Position numbers and translations under genes: made by a program
Source: DASYPQ01 sp041488095
Lineage (GTDB): Bacteria; Planctomycetota; UBA1135; GCA-002686595
Length of the DNA stretch: 64,000 nt
Direction: 5' to 3'
Assembly: GCA_041488095.1 (NCBI GenBank)
Contig: JBGPOP010000002.1
Span: 1 to 64,000, forward strand
In this document: piece after piece, positions 36,344 through 44,530 of the stretch
How the letters are laid out: every line of letters begins with the position of its first letter
Numbering within the stretch: position 1 is the stretch's first letter
The notes under the pieces: generated by a model
The model's input: the letters and a program-made list of their open reading frames with translations, nothing else
The model's database searches: none
What the model was told of the DNA's origin: nothing

Positions 36344-37021
36344 ATGATGCCGTTCGACCCCCTGTATCTCCTGATCGTCGGCCCGACGATGATCCTCGCG
36401 ATCTGGGCCACCTGGCGCGTGAAGAGCACCTTCGCGCGTTTCGCGAGCGTCGGCGTCCGCACCGGGATGACCGGGGCGCAGGCGGCGGCCGCGGTCGCCC
36501 GTGCGGGCGGAGCGGAGGTCTCGGTCGAGCGCCACCAGGGCTTTCTCTCCGACCACTACGACCCGCGCACGAAGACGCTGCGCCTCTCGCCCGAGGTCCA
36601 CGACGGTCGCTCGATCTCCGCGATCGCGGTCGCGGCGCACGAGGCCGGACACTCGATCCAGGACGTCGAGGGCTACGCCTGGCTCGGCTTCCGCACGCGC
36701 ATGGTGCCGGTGTGCTCGGTCGGCTCGAACCTTTGGATGTGGATCTTCTTCGCGGGGATGATCCTCAAGGCGCCTGCCCTGGCGGCTTTCGGCATCGTTC
36801 TCTTCGCCGCCGTCGTGCTGTTCCAGCTCATCACCCTGCCGGTCGAGTTCGACGCCAGCAACCGCGCCAAGGCGGTGCTCGCGCAGACGGGCATCGTGTC
36901 GAACGAGGCCGAGACCCAGGGCGTGGCCAAGGTCCTGAACGCGGCCGCGATGACCTATGTCGCCTCCGCGCTCACCGCGGTCGCGACGCTCGCCTACTTG
37001 ATCCTGCGACGGCGCGACTGA
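36344..37021 (+). CDS. Zinc metallopeptidase, YugP family
   Basis: 225-aa membrane protease of the YugP/DUF2227-like zinc family (PF04298). One N-terminal helix (LYLLIVGPTMILAIWAT), then SDHYDPRTKTLRLSPEVHDGRSISAIAVAAHEAGHSIQD with the HEAGH zinc site at about residues 99-103, then two central helices and a C-terminal one. The sequence LPVEFDASNRAK is a family mark. A good ribosome site AAGGAG (36331-36336) is 7 bp before ATG 36344, and a TATAGAT box at 36303-36309 could be the -10 element. Followed after 66 bp by pgi. Confidence 0.9.
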   Translation: MMPFDPLYLLIVGPTMILAIWATWRVKSTFARFASVGVRTGMTGAQAAAAVARAGGAEVSVERHQGFLSDHYDPRTKTLRLSPEVHDGRSISAIAVAAHEAGHSIQDVEGYAWLGFRTRMVPVCSVGSNLWMWIFFAGMILKAPALAAFGIVLFAAVVLFQLITLPVEFDASNRAKAVLAQTGIVSNEAETQGVAKVLNAAAMTYVASALTAVATLAYLILRRRD

Positions 37022-37087
37022 CGCTCGCTCGTTCCCCGGCGCGCGTTTGCCGCGCGCGGATCCGTCCCGTAGGCTCCTGCGCCCGCC

Positions 37088-38479
37088 ATGGACCGCCTGC
37101 GCATCGACTACACGAACGTGCTCAGCTCCGCCGTGGGCGAGGAGCACGGGATCGCGCCGGCCGAGCTCGAGTCCCTCGCCGGCTCTTCGCGCGCCGCGCT
37201 CGCCTCGGTCCTTGCGCGCCGGGGGAAGGACTTGCGCTGGCTCGACTTGCCGGGGGAGGAGAAGGTCCACGAGCAGATCCTGGACTACGCCGCCTCGGTC
37301 CAGGGACGCTTCAAGAACGTCGTCGTGCTCGGCATCGGCGGCTCGGCGCTCGGCAACATCGCGCTCCAGGCTGCGCTGAACAGCCCGTACCACAACCTCT
37401 TCCCGCCGGCCGGCCTGCCGCGGCTGTTCGTGCTCGACAACATCGACCCCGACCTGGTCGGCGAGTTCATCGACGGGTTCGACCCGAGCGAGACGCTCTT
37501 CAACGTGATCTCGAAGTCGGGGACGACGGCCGAGACGATGAGCCAGTTCCTGATCTTCCGCCGGCACCTCGTCGACCGGCTCGGCGAGAAGGAGCACGCC
37601 GACCACGTCGTCGTGACCACCGACGAGCGCTCGGGCGTGCTGCGCGAGATCGTGCGCCGCGAGGGCTACGCCTCCTTCGTGGTCCCCGACGGCGTCGGCG
37701 GCCGGTACAGCGTGCTCTCGCCGGTCGGGCTCGTCTCCGCGGCGCTGGTCGGGATCGACATCAAGGGCCTCGTCGCCGGCGCGGCCGCGATGGGGGAGGC
37801 GTGCGCGGGCGGCGACCTCGAAGGGAACCCGGCGCTCGTCCACGCCGCGGTGCAGTGGCTGATGCAGTCGAAGAAGGGGAAGCCGATCTCCGTGACCTTC
37901 GCCTACAGCCATCGCCTCGCGAGCCTGGCCGACTGGTACGCGCAGCTCCTGGCCGAGTCGCTCGGCAAGCGCAAGTCGCGCCAGGGGAAGGAGGTCTTCG
38001 CCGGCCCGACGCCCGTGCGCGCGGTCGGCGTGACCGACCAGCACAGCCAGGTGCAGCTCTACGCCGAGGGGCCGTTCGACAAGTGGTTCACGATCCTCGC
38101 CGTCGACGCGCCCGACCACGCCGTGGCGATCCCGAATGCGTGGGAGGACCTGGAGGCGGTCGCGTACCTCGGCGGGAGGACCTTGAACGAGCTGTTCCAG
38201 GCCGAGCGCGAGGGCACGCGGATCGCGTTGACGGAGGCGAAGCGGCCGAACCTCTCGATCCACTTCCCGAGCGTGACGCCGCACACGATCGGGCAGTACC
38301 TGTATTTGATGGAGCTCGCGGTCGCGGTGATGGGCGAGCACTACGGGGTCGACGCGTTCGACCAGCCCGGCGTCGAGGCCGGGAAGATCGCGGCGTACGC
38401 GTTGATGGGGCGGAAGGGCTACGAGAAGCGGCGCGCGGAGATCGAGGCGGCGAGACCGAGGGTCCCGCGGGTCGTGTAG
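37088..38479 (+). CDS. pgi: Glucose-6-phosphate isomerase
   Basis: Interconverts glucose-6-phosphate and fructose-6-phosphate in glycolysis and gluconeogenesis. 463 aa, the short bacterial form. VVLGIGGSALGNIALQAAL, FNVISKSGTTAETMSQFLIFR, VVPDGVGGRYSVLSPVGLVSA (catalytic region), VTFAYSHRLASLADWYAQLLAESLGK, GVTDQHSQVQLYAEGP and HTIGQYLYLMELAVAVMGEHYGVDAFDQPGVE are all conserved. The C-terminal helix with the catalytic Lys (GRKGYEKRRAE) is intact. Start ATG 37088. Confidence 0.95.
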   Translation: MDRLRIDYTNVLSSAVGEEHGIAPAELESLAGSSRAALASVLARRGKDLRWLDLPGEEKVHEQILDYAASVQGRFKNVVVLGIGGSALGNIALQAALNSPYHNLFPPAGLPRLFVLDNIDPDLVGEFIDGFDPSETLFNVISKSGTTAETMSQFLIFRRHLVDRLGEKEHADHVVVTTDERSGVLREIVRREGYASFVVPDGVGGRYSVLSPVGLVSAALVGIDIKGLVAGAAAMGEACAGGDLEGNPALVHAAVQWLMQSKKGKPISVTFAYSHRLASLADWYAQLLAESLGKRKSRQGKEVFAGPTPVRAVGVTDQHSQVQLYAEGPFDKWFTILAVDAPDHAVAIPNAWEDLEAVAYLGGRTLNELFQAEREGTRIALTEAKRPNLSIHFPSVTPHTIGQYLYLMELAVAVMGEHYGVDAFDQPGVEAGKIAAYALMGRKGYEKRRAEIEAARPRVPRVV

Positions 38480-38527
38480 GGGGAGCCGGACGCAACGCTC
38501 CGGCCTCCGTGGCATTCTGGCTCCAGG

Positions 38528-41281
38528 ATGCCTCCCGAAATCGGTGAGCTCGAGTCGATGCTGCGCCACGCGGCCTGGGTCCGGCGCGCTGCGTTCGGGC
38601 TGACGCGCGACGTCCACCGCGCCGAGGATCTCGCCCAGGAGACCTGGGCCATCGCGCTGAGCCGGCCCCCGTCGAGCGGCGAGAATATCCGCGGCTGGCT
38701 CGGGACCGTGCTGCGCAACGCGGCGCGGTCGGTTGCGCGCGGCGAGGCACGGCGCCGAGGGCGAGAGCAGGAATCCGCTCGCGCGGAGGCGCTTCCCCCG
38801 GCCGACTCGCTGGTCGAGGAGGCCGAGCTCGCCGCGCAGCTTGCGCGCGAGGTGCGCGCGCTACCCGAGCCCTACCGCACTGCGATCGTGCTGGTCTACT
38901 TCGAGGGACGCGGCGCGGCGTCGATCGCCCGCGAAAAAGGGATCCCCGAGGCGACCGTCCGCAGCCACGTGCACCGGGGCCTCGAGCGGCTGCGCGAGCG
39001 GCTCGCGCGAGAGCGCCTGGACGACCGCGGGGCGTGGATCGCGCTCCTCGCAGACCATGCCGCCCGTCGCGCGCGGACCGGCGCCCTCTCTTCGCCCGCG
39101 ATCCCCGGAGCGGGCCTCCTCACTGCCATGACCACCAAGACCCTCCTTGCTCTGGCTGCTGCGGCAGCCGCCGTGCTCCTCGCCTTGCTCGTGCACTCGC
39201 GCAGCGTCGGTTCGAGGCGGCCCGAGATGTCCGCCGCGGTCCCTGCGAGTCTTGCGCCATCGAGCGAGACCCGTCCTCTCGTCGCGACGCCTCTCGGCGA
39301 AAGGGTTCCTGCGATTCCTGCGGCGGTTGGGACCGAAGCGAGCCCGCGCGCTCCGGTGGCTAGCGGATCGGTGCTCGTGCGCCTGCGCTGGGCGGAGAGC
39401 GGGACGCCGGCGAAGGATGTGTTCGTCGGAGCGCGCTACCGGGACGATCCGTCGCACCTCGAATGGCGGGAGGCCAGGAGCGGAGCCGACGGGAGCGCGC
39501 TGCTCGAGGATGTGCACGAGGGTCCTCTCCACGTGCGGACGGATCGCGAGGCCGGGGCGGACGTCGACGTGCGCGCGGGGGAGCGCGCGGAAACGGAGAT
39601 CGTCATCCCGCGAGGCATCGACGTCAGCGGCCGCGTGGTCGACGCCGGGGAGAAGGGCGTCGCGGGGGCCTCGATCACGCTGGACTGGGGCTCGAATCCG
39701 TCGTACGTCGTCGCGGAGGCGGATCCGGCGGGACGCTTCGAGATCCGGGACGTGGAAAGCGGCCAGTTCGTCGGCGCGAGGGCGCCGGGCCACGAGCCTT
39801 CGTCGCCAGAGCGCGTCGAGGGCGATCCCGGTTCCAAGATCGACCTCGCGCTCCGTCTCGAGAGCGATGGAGGAGAAGTGGAAGGGGTCGTGCTCGACCT
39901 GGACGGCCAAGCGATCCCCGACGCGCTCGTGTGCGTCGGGGAGGAGTGCACGTGGCAGAGCGGTCGAGGCAAGCCGCACGCGCCGGGTCCTCGCGTGCAC
40001 ACGGGGAAGGATGGTCGCTTCCACGTCGAGGGGGTCTCCACGGCGTCGATCCAGGTCAAAGAAGTCCCCGCAGGCACGATCCCGGTCACGGCCAGGGCCC
40101 ACGGCTTCGCCCCTGCACGGGAGACGGTGAGCGTGCGGCCGGGATCGCTCGCGCGGATCGAGCTCCGACTGGGCCGCGGCGCGACCCTCGAAGGGGTCGT
40201 CCTCGGGGAGGACGGGAGTCCGGTGCCGGGTGCGAAGATCTGCGTCGCGCTGAGCTCGCACGGACCAGGCGATCCGCTCGGGTGCGTGCAGGCCGAAAGC
40301 GGAGAAGGAGGTCGCTACGAGCTCGCCTGCGTCCCATCCGGAGAGCGCGAAGTCCGGGTGGAAACGGAGCAGGACGGGCAGGCGAGCGAGCGCGGGACTC
40401 TCGCGGAGGGGGAGCGCCGGCGGCTCGATTTCCACCTCTCGCGTGGAAACGTGATCGCCGGGCGACTCGTCGACGGGCAGGGGAATGGGCTCGCGGGTTG
40501 GCTGGTCGACGGGAACTGCACGGCCCGGAGATTCCGCGACGAGGATTTTCGCGCGATGGGCTGGCGCGGGTACACCCGCTCTGGAGACGACGGGAGCTTC
40601 CTCATCCCGAACTGTCCTTCCCTGGAGGTCACGCTCAGCGCCTTCCCGCCCGACGGCGTTGGCGGCCAGCCCGCCGCCATGCTGAAGGTCGAGAAACCAC
40701 CCGCGAGGGACCTGCGGTTCGTCGTCCCAGACTCCACCGGGCCGACCGCCTGGATCCGCGGCCGCCTGCGCATGACCGACGGGAGCACGATCCCGTCGAT
40801 CGAGTTGTTCGCCTTCGACCCGGATCACAAGAGCCCGCGCGCGACGAAGGCGGAGATCGACCGCAAGAGCGGCGAGTTCCAGGTGGGTCCGCTCGGTCCC
40901 GGATCGTGGGGCCTGGCCCTGCAGTCCGACCTCGTCTGCCCGATCGATGTCGCTCCCGTCGAGCTCACCCGCGACGGGGATCGCGACGTCGGCACGATCG
41001 ATCTCGTCGCGGCCGGATTCGTGCGAGCCCGAGTCGTGCACCGCGAGAAGGGGGATTGGAAGAGGGTGCGGCTGGGCCTGTGTGACCCGGACGTCGACCG
41101 CCGGGACGGGCACAACGACAGGGTCACGTACTGGGAGCTCTCCAGCGCTCCCTGGAAGTCTCCTCCCCTCGCTCCCGGCACCCAGGAGGTTCGCATCCGG
41201 CTCGGCGACGGCGGCGAAGAGCGGCGCACGCTCGTGATCCGCTCCCGGGAGGAGACCCTGCTCGAGATCGAGGTCGACTGA
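38528..41281 (+). CDS. ECF-type sigma factor fused to membrane helix and carboxypeptidase-regulatory-like repeats
   Basis: 917 aa from ATG 38528, one uninterrupted frame. Residues about 5-165 are a sigma-70 family module: region 2 (RAAFGLTRDVHRAEDLAQETWAIAL, IRGWLGTVLRNAARSVAR) and region 4 (LPEPYRTAIVLVYFEG, GIPEATVRSHVHRGLERLRERL). After a short linker comes one membrane helix (KTLLALAAAAAAVLLALLV, about 201-220). Residues 240-917 are beta-sandwich repeats such as VSGRVVDAGEKGVAGASITL, VEGVVLDLDGQAIPDALVCV and LEGVVLGEDGSPVPGAKICV. The layout would put the DNA-binding part in the cytoplasm and the repeats outside. Release of the sigma module by proteolysis is one possible mechanism, but no protease site is known. 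It follows pgi by 48 bp. Confidence 0.82.
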   Translation: MPPEIGELESMLRHAAWVRRAAFGLTRDVHRAEDLAQETWAIALSRPPSSGENIRGWLGTVLRNAARSVARGEARRRGREQESARAEALPPADSLVEEAELAAQLAREVRALPEPYRTAIVLVYFEGRGAASIAREKGIPEATVRSHVHRGLERLRERLARERLDDRGAWIALLADHAARRARTGALSSPAIPGAGLLTAMTTKTLLALAAAAAAVLLALLVHSRSVGSRRPEMSAAVPASLAPSSETRPLVATPLGERVPAIPAAVGTEASPRAPVASGSVLVRLRWAESGTPAKDVFVGARYRDDPSHLEWREARSGADGSALLEDVHEGPLHVRTDREAGADVDVRAGERAETEIVIPRGIDVSGRVVDAGEKGVAGASITLDWGSNPSYVVAEADPAGRFEIRDVESGQFVGARAPGHEPSSPERVEGDPGSKIDLALRLESDGGEVEGVVLDLDGQAIPDALVCVGEECTWQSGRGKPHAPGPRVHTGKDGRFHVEGVSTASIQVKEVPAGTIPVTARAHGFAPARETVSVRPGSLARIELRLGRGATLEGVVLGEDGSPVPGAKICVALSSHGPGDPLGCVQAESGEGGRYELACVPSGEREVRVETEQDGQASERGTLAEGERRRLDFHLSRGNVIAGRLVDGQGNGLAGWLVDGNCTARRFRDEDFRAMGWRGYTRSGDDGSFLIPNCPSLEVTLSAFPPDGVGGQPAAMLKVEKPPARDLRFVVPDSTGPTAWIRGRLRMTDGSTIPSIELFAFDPDHKSPRATKAEIDRKSGEFQVGPLGPGSWGLALQSDLVCPIDVAPVELTRDGDRDVGTIDLVAAGFVRARVVHREKGDWKRVRLGLCDPDVDRRDGHNDRVTYWELSSAPWKSPPLAPGTQEVRIRLGDGGEERRTLVIRSREETLLEIEVD

Positions 41282-41309
41282 TCGCGGAGACCGACGCTCC
41301 GACGATTCG

Positions 41310-41657
41310 TCAGGCGTCCTGTCGCGACCGATCTGTCTCGCACCGGTTCTCGAGCGTGTTCACGCTCTGGATGCCGAGCGACTGCCGCGTCCCGAGCAGC
41401 TTCCTCACCGCGTCCGGCGGCAGCGCGTTCACCCGGCCGAGGCAGTGCGCGAGCCACAGGATCTTGGCCGTGTGCTCGAGCATGTCGAGCTTCTTGTACG
41501 CGTCGAGCAGGTTCGTCCCGATCGTCACCGACCCGTGGTTCTGCATCACGAGCGTGTCGGAGCACTTCACGATCGTCCGGATCGACTCGGGCAGCTCGTC
41601 GGTCCCCGGCGTCCCGTACGGCGCGGCAGAGCTCTCCTGCTCCCGCGGGGAAGCCAC
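41310..41657 (-). pseudogene. Truncated second copy of class II aldolase (C-terminal half)
   Basis: The stretch 41339-41626 repeats 42521-42808 of the intact aldolase gene with about six mismatches in 288 bp and no gaps. It encodes the C-terminal half only (PESIRTIVKCSDTLVMQNHGSVTIGTNLLDAYKKL to IQSVNTLENRC), ending in a different tail. The N-terminal half with most of the metal and acid residues is absent, and upstream of 41626 the sequence is unrelated. In-frame ATG 41657 could start a 115-aa peptide, but it would not be an aldolase. It is a recent duplication fragment. Confidence 0.75.
41339..41626. repeat. Direct repeat copy 1 (288 bp)
   Basis: Same orientation as 42521-42808, offset 1,182 bp, about 98% identical. 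The two copies bracket the VapBC genes exactly enough to suggest that one event duplicated the aldolase end and placed the toxin-antitoxin pair between. The left-hand copy is the degenerate one. Confidence 0.85.
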
Positions 41658-41705
41658 GTACGTCGCCCCGGCCGCCGGTCGCGCCGCGGAGTGCTGGGGA
41701 GAAGG

Positions 41706-42215
41706 CTACGTGCGGGACCGCGCTCTTCCCGTTCGCCTCGACCGCTTCGCGGGTCGCTCGCGGACGCCCTCGGGCCACTCCGGTCGCAGCGGATCGACGA
41801 CCTCCAGGAAGGGAAAGCGGTGGAAGCCCGCGTCGCGCGTGACGATCCGGCAGATGCCGTGCTCGCGCATCAGGACGACCGTGTGCACGTCGTGGAGGAC
41901 GCTCCCTCCGAGGCCCGGCACCTCCTGAACGGTCTGCGCCAGGATCGCGGCGTGCTTCGAAGTGGGAGTGAGAACGACGAGGCCGGGTGACGCGAGCAGG
42001 TTCTGGACGAAGCCGACGGCCCGATCGATCGGCCAGGGGCGACGAAAGAGGCGCGGGTGGCTCACGATGCGAAGGAATTCATACAGGACACCCCACGTCG
42101 TGAACCATGCGGTTTCCTGCCGCTGCCAACGCTCGAGGAGCCCGCGGCAGACGGCGTGCTCGTCGGCCAGCTCGTTCGTTGCATAGACGAGCACGTTCGT
42201 GTCGACGAGGAACAT
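41706..42215 (-). CDS. PIN-domain toxin (VapC-like)
   Basis: 169-aa ribonuclease-type toxin. MFLVDTNVLVYATNE gives the first catalytic Asp; WGVLYEFLRIVSHPRL the Glu; SVLHDVHTVVLMREHGICRIVTRDAGFHRF the C-terminal acidic residues. Length is above the usual 130-140 because of a basic tail (RPAKRSRRTGRARSRT). Its ATG overlaps the antitoxin stop (TGATG). The family cleaves RNA, often tRNA or rRNA, when not neutralised by the partner. The pair lies between two copies of an aldolase gene end. Confidence 0.85.
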   Translation of the reverse strand: MFLVDTNVLVYATNELADEHAVCRGLLERWQRQETAWFTTWGVLYEFLRIVSHPRLFRRPWPIDRAVGFVQNLLASPGLVVLTPTSKHAAILAQTVQEVPGLGGSVLHDVHTVVLMREHGICRIVTRDAGFHRFPFLEVVDPLRPEWPEGVRERPAKRSRRTGRARSRT

Positions 42216-42442
42216 CAGTCCTCGTCCAGGAAGTCGTAGAGCCTCTCTCGGTTGGAGATATCGATGAGTGGCTTGCCGCCCTTGAAGGTCGGCAGCGGAG
42301 GGAGCTCCTTCGATCGCGGCGGCGGGCGCAGAAACAGCCGCAGGGCGGACTCGACCAGATCCGAGATCGTCTTTCCGCGGCGTGCGGCCTCCTGCTTCAG
42401 CTTCGCCATGACCTGGTCGTCGATGACGAGGGTGGTCTTCAT
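42215..42442 (-). CDS. VapB-like antitoxin (ribbon-helix-helix)
   Basis: 75 aa from ATG 42442 (MKTTLVIDDQVMAKLKQEAARRGKTISDLVESALRL). The first about 40 residues are a ribbon-helix-helix DNA-binding domain; the remaining part (KELPPLPTFKGGKPLIDISNRERLYDFLDE) is a short toxin-binding tail. Another in-frame ATG stands 12 bp upstream. It immediately precedes the PIN toxin and should repress the common promoter. A near-palindrome TATGG-TTTT-CCGTA lies at its start. Confidence 0.82.
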   Translation of the reverse strand: MKTTLVIDDQVMAKLKQEAARRGKTISDLVESALRLFLRPPPRSKELPPLPTFKGGKPLIDISNRERLYDFLDED

Positions 42443-42494
42443 ACGGAAAACCATACAGGCCGGAAGGTTTCCCGTCCAGCCGGCGGCCGGCGCC

Positions 42495-43226
42495 CTAGCC
42501 GCGGCCCGGGATGTCCGTCCCGCACCGGTTCTCGAGCGTGTTCACGCTCTGGATGCCGAGCGACTGCCGCGTCCCGAGCAGCTTCCTCACCGCGTCCGGC
42601 GGCAGCGCGTTGACCCGGCCGAGGCAATGCGCGAGCCACAGGATCTTGGCCGTGTGCTCGAGCATGTCGAGCTTCTTGTACGCGTCGAGCAGGTTCGTCC
42701 CGATCGTCACCGACCCGTGGTTCTGCATCACGAGCGTGTCCGAGCACTTCACGAGCATCCGGATCGACTCGGGCAGCTCCTCGGTCCCCGGCGTCCCGTA
42801 CGGCGCGGTCGGGATCCCGCCGATCGTCACGATGATCTCCGGGATGATCGGCGTCTGCATGTCGATCCCGGCGATCGTCAACGCGACCGCGTGCGGCGGG
42901 TGGCAGTGGAGCACGGCTCGCATCTCGGGACGCTCGTGGTACACGACCAGGTGGATCCCGACCTCGGTCGAGCACTTCGGGCCGTTGTCGAGCACCCGGC
43001 CCGTGAGGTCGATGTGCGCGAGGTGCTGTGGCGACAGGAATCCCTTCATCGCGCCGGCGGGCGTGATCAGCACGGTCCCGTCCGCCATCCGCGCCGAGAG
43101 GTTGCCGTCCGCGCCGACGATGTAGCCCCGCTGGTAGGCGAGCATGCCGATCTCGCAGATCGCGCTGCGCAGGCGCGCCTCCTCCTCGCTCCAACCCCGG
43201 TCCGCGGCGAGATCCTCGATGCTCAT
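42495..43226 (-). CDS. Class II aldolase/adducin family protein (fuculose-phosphate-type)
   Basis: 243 aa, zinc-dependent aldolase of the FucA/AraD family. YQRGYIVGADGNLSARM opens the fold; CSTEVGIH holds the acid Glu, AVLHCHPPHAVAL two His ligands and MQNHGSVTIG the third. In Planctomycetota microcompartments such an aldolase splits L-fuculose- or L-rhamnulose-1-phosphate to lactaldehyde and DHAP; the substrate here is inferred only from context. It is the last gene of an operon with three BMC-P vertex proteins and DUF1801, overlapping the latter by 4 bp (ATGA). Confidence 0.88.
   Translation of the reverse strand: MSIEDLAADRGWSEEEARLRSAICEIGMLAYQRGYIVGADGNLSARMADGTVLITPAGAMKGFLSPQHLAHIDLTGRVLDNGPKCSTEVGIHLVVYHERPEMRAVLHCHPPHAVALTIAGIDMQTPIIPEIIVTIGGIPTAPYGTPGTEELPESIRMLVKCSDTLVMQNHGSVTIGTNLLDAYKKLDMLEHTAKILWLAHCLGRVNALPPDAVRKLLGTRQSLGIQSVNTLENRCGTDIPGRG
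42521..42808. repeat. Direct repeat copy 2 (288 bp)
   Basis: The part of the intact aldolase gene that is duplicated at 41339-41626, about 98% identical and in the same orientation. See the pseudogene entry for the coding consequence. A recombination between the copies would delete the VapBC pair and restore a single aldolase gene end. Confidence 0.85.
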
Positions 43227-43582
43227 CGCGCTTCCGCTTTCTTCGCGGACTCACGCACCATCCGCTCCAGGACGCGAAGGGGGAAGTCCTCGAGCTTTCT
43301 CCCGCGGAGGCAGCTCTTCCCGCAGTCGAGCCGGCCGAGCTCCTGCTTGTGCGCCGCGACGATGTCGGTGTGGCACACATAGAAGGAGAGGTAGTTCTTC
43401 TGTGCGTTGAAGGCCACGAGCGGCCCGCCGAGCAGGTAGGTGGGCATGCCGTAGGCCATGCTCTCCTCCGCCTTCGGCGCGGCCTTCTTGACGAGCCTGC
43501 GGAAGGCGACGATCGCCGGACGGGCCCTTGCGTCGCACGTCTTCACGTACTCGCCGACCGTCTTCGCCTGGCTGGTGACCAT
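43223..43582 (-). CDS. DUF1801 (YdhG-like) protein
   Basis: 119-aa protein of the DUF1801 family (YdhG/YjbR-like fold, unknown function). The pattern AIVAFRRLVKKAAPKAEESMAYGMPTYLLGGPLVAFNAQKNYLSFYVCHTDI and CLRGRKLEDFPLRVLERMVRESAKK is typical. It lies between the vertex protein genes and the aldolase with 1-bp gap and 4-bp overlap, so it is certainly part of the operon, yet no link to microcompartments is known. Confidence 0.85.
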   Translation of the reverse strand: MVTSQAKTVGEYVKTCDARARPAIVAFRRLVKKAAPKAEESMAYGMPTYLLGGPLVAFNAQKNYLSFYVCHTDIVAAHKQELGRLDCGKSCLRGRKLEDFPLRVLERMVRESAKKAEAR

Positions 43583-43583
43583 C

Positions 43584-43886
43584 TCAGCTCCTCTCGCGAT
43601 GGTCGTACGCGAGCTTCCCTTCGACCTCGACGTAGTCGACCACGCCGACCACGACCGTCTTCACCGCCCCCCGCGGATCCCCGAGGATCTCCCGCGCCGA
43701 GTTCCCCTCGTCGACCACGATCACGCGGTCGCCGACGCCGGCCTGCGCTCGGTCGATCCCGATCCGCGTCCTCCCCGACGGCCTCCCGTCGGGTGCTACC
43801 GGCCGCAGCAGCAGGAGCTTCTCGCCGTCGAGGATCGGGATCTGCACGGGCGAGACCACCGTGCCGACGACCTCGGCGAGGAACAT
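43584..43886 (-). CDS. EutN/CcmL family microcompartment vertex protein (BMC-P)
   Basis: 100 aa. Pentamer-forming shell protein that caps the corners of bacterial microcompartments. MFLAEVVGTVVSPVQIPILDGEKLLLLRPV, RIGIDRAQAGVGDRVIVVDEGNSAREIL and AVKTVVVGVVDYVEVEGK follow the family pattern. Third of three tandem copies; its ATG overlaps the stop of the preceding one (TGATG). Family members differ enough in sequence to suggest distinct corner roles. Confidence 0.9.
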   Translation of the reverse strand: MFLAEVVGTVVSPVQIPILDGEKLLLLRPVAPDGRPSGRTRIGIDRAQAGVGDRVIVVDEGNSAREILGDPRGAVKTVVVGVVDYVEVEGKLAYDHRERS

Positions 43887-44209
43887 CAGCTTCTCCCCCC
43901 GCGCGCCGGAACGGCGGGCTCGGCCTCGTGTCCGATGTCCTTCCCGAGCGCCGTCGCCGCCTCGACGTAGCCGATGATGGCCGCATCGACGGGCACGAAC
44001 GTCTCCGGGCAGGCGAGCGCGCCCTCGCGGCCGTCGACGAAGTGCACGAGGTCGCCCGGGCCGCTCGAGATCGCCGCCGCCGCGACGAGCGCGTCGCCCA
44101 TCGCCTGGCCGCGCTCGTCGAGCGGCTGGATCCACTGCATCGCCACGCGCTCGACCCCGGCGCAGCGGGTGGTCGCGACGACCCGTCCGATCACGCGGGC
44201 GAGGTACAC
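43886..44209 (-). CDS. EutN/CcmL family microcompartment vertex protein (BMC-P)
   Basis: 107 aa. MYLARVIGRVVATTRCAGVERVAMQWIQPLDERGQ, with SSGPGDLVHFVDGREGALACPETFVPVDAAIIGYVEAA fits the beta-barrel of EutN/CcmL proteins. Second in the row of three; 4 bp after the first copy. The C-terminal tail is longer and charged (IGHEAEPAVPARGG). Confidence 0.88.
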   Translation of the reverse strand: MYLARVIGRVVATTRCAGVERVAMQWIQPLDERGQAMGDALVAAAAISSGPGDLVHFVDGREGALACPETFVPVDAAIIGYVEAATALGKDIGHEAEPAVPARGGRS

Positions 44210-44213
44210 GGCG

Positions 44214-44507
44214 TCAGGCCCACTTCTCGTACACGTTCTCGCCGCCGAGGTCCCACGAGTCGACGACCGCCATGATCACCGCGTCGCAGGGCCGGTTCTC
44301 GGTCAGGCTGGTCTGCCGCGCGGAGGACCCGGTCGCGTACAGCACGATCTCCTCCATCCCCGCGCCGACCGCGTCGACCGCGACGACATACTGGTCCTTG
44401 GGCTGGTTGTGGTGGTCGTGCACCTGCACGAGGAGGAGCTTCCGGTTCTCGAGCTTCTCGTCCTTGCGCGTCGCCACCACGCTCCCGACGACTCTTCCGA
44501 TCAGCAT
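44214..44507 (-). CDS. EutN/CcmL family microcompartment vertex protein (BMC-P)
   Basis: 97 aa from ATG 44507 (MLIGRVVGSVVATRKDEKLENRKLLLV). AVDAVGAGMEEIVLYATGSSARQT and VIMAVVDSWDLGGENVYEKW match the family. It is the first of the three vertex genes and follows the foldase gene by 23 bp, so these might form one transcript with it. No BMC-H (hexamer) gene is found in the window. Confidence 0.9.
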   Translation of the reverse strand: MLIGRVVGSVVATRKDEKLENRKLLLVQVHDHHNQPKDQYVVAVDAVGAGMEEIVLYATGSSARQTSLTENRPCDAVIMAVVDSWDLGGENVYEKWA

Positions 44508-44530
44508 CCCGCCTCCAGCCGCGACTTTCC

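Noticed and set aside
41310..41657. 115-residue frame as a functional small aldolase
   Set aside because: It is the C-terminal half only, without the Glu and two His ligands, and is a near-identical partial duplicate of the intact gene.
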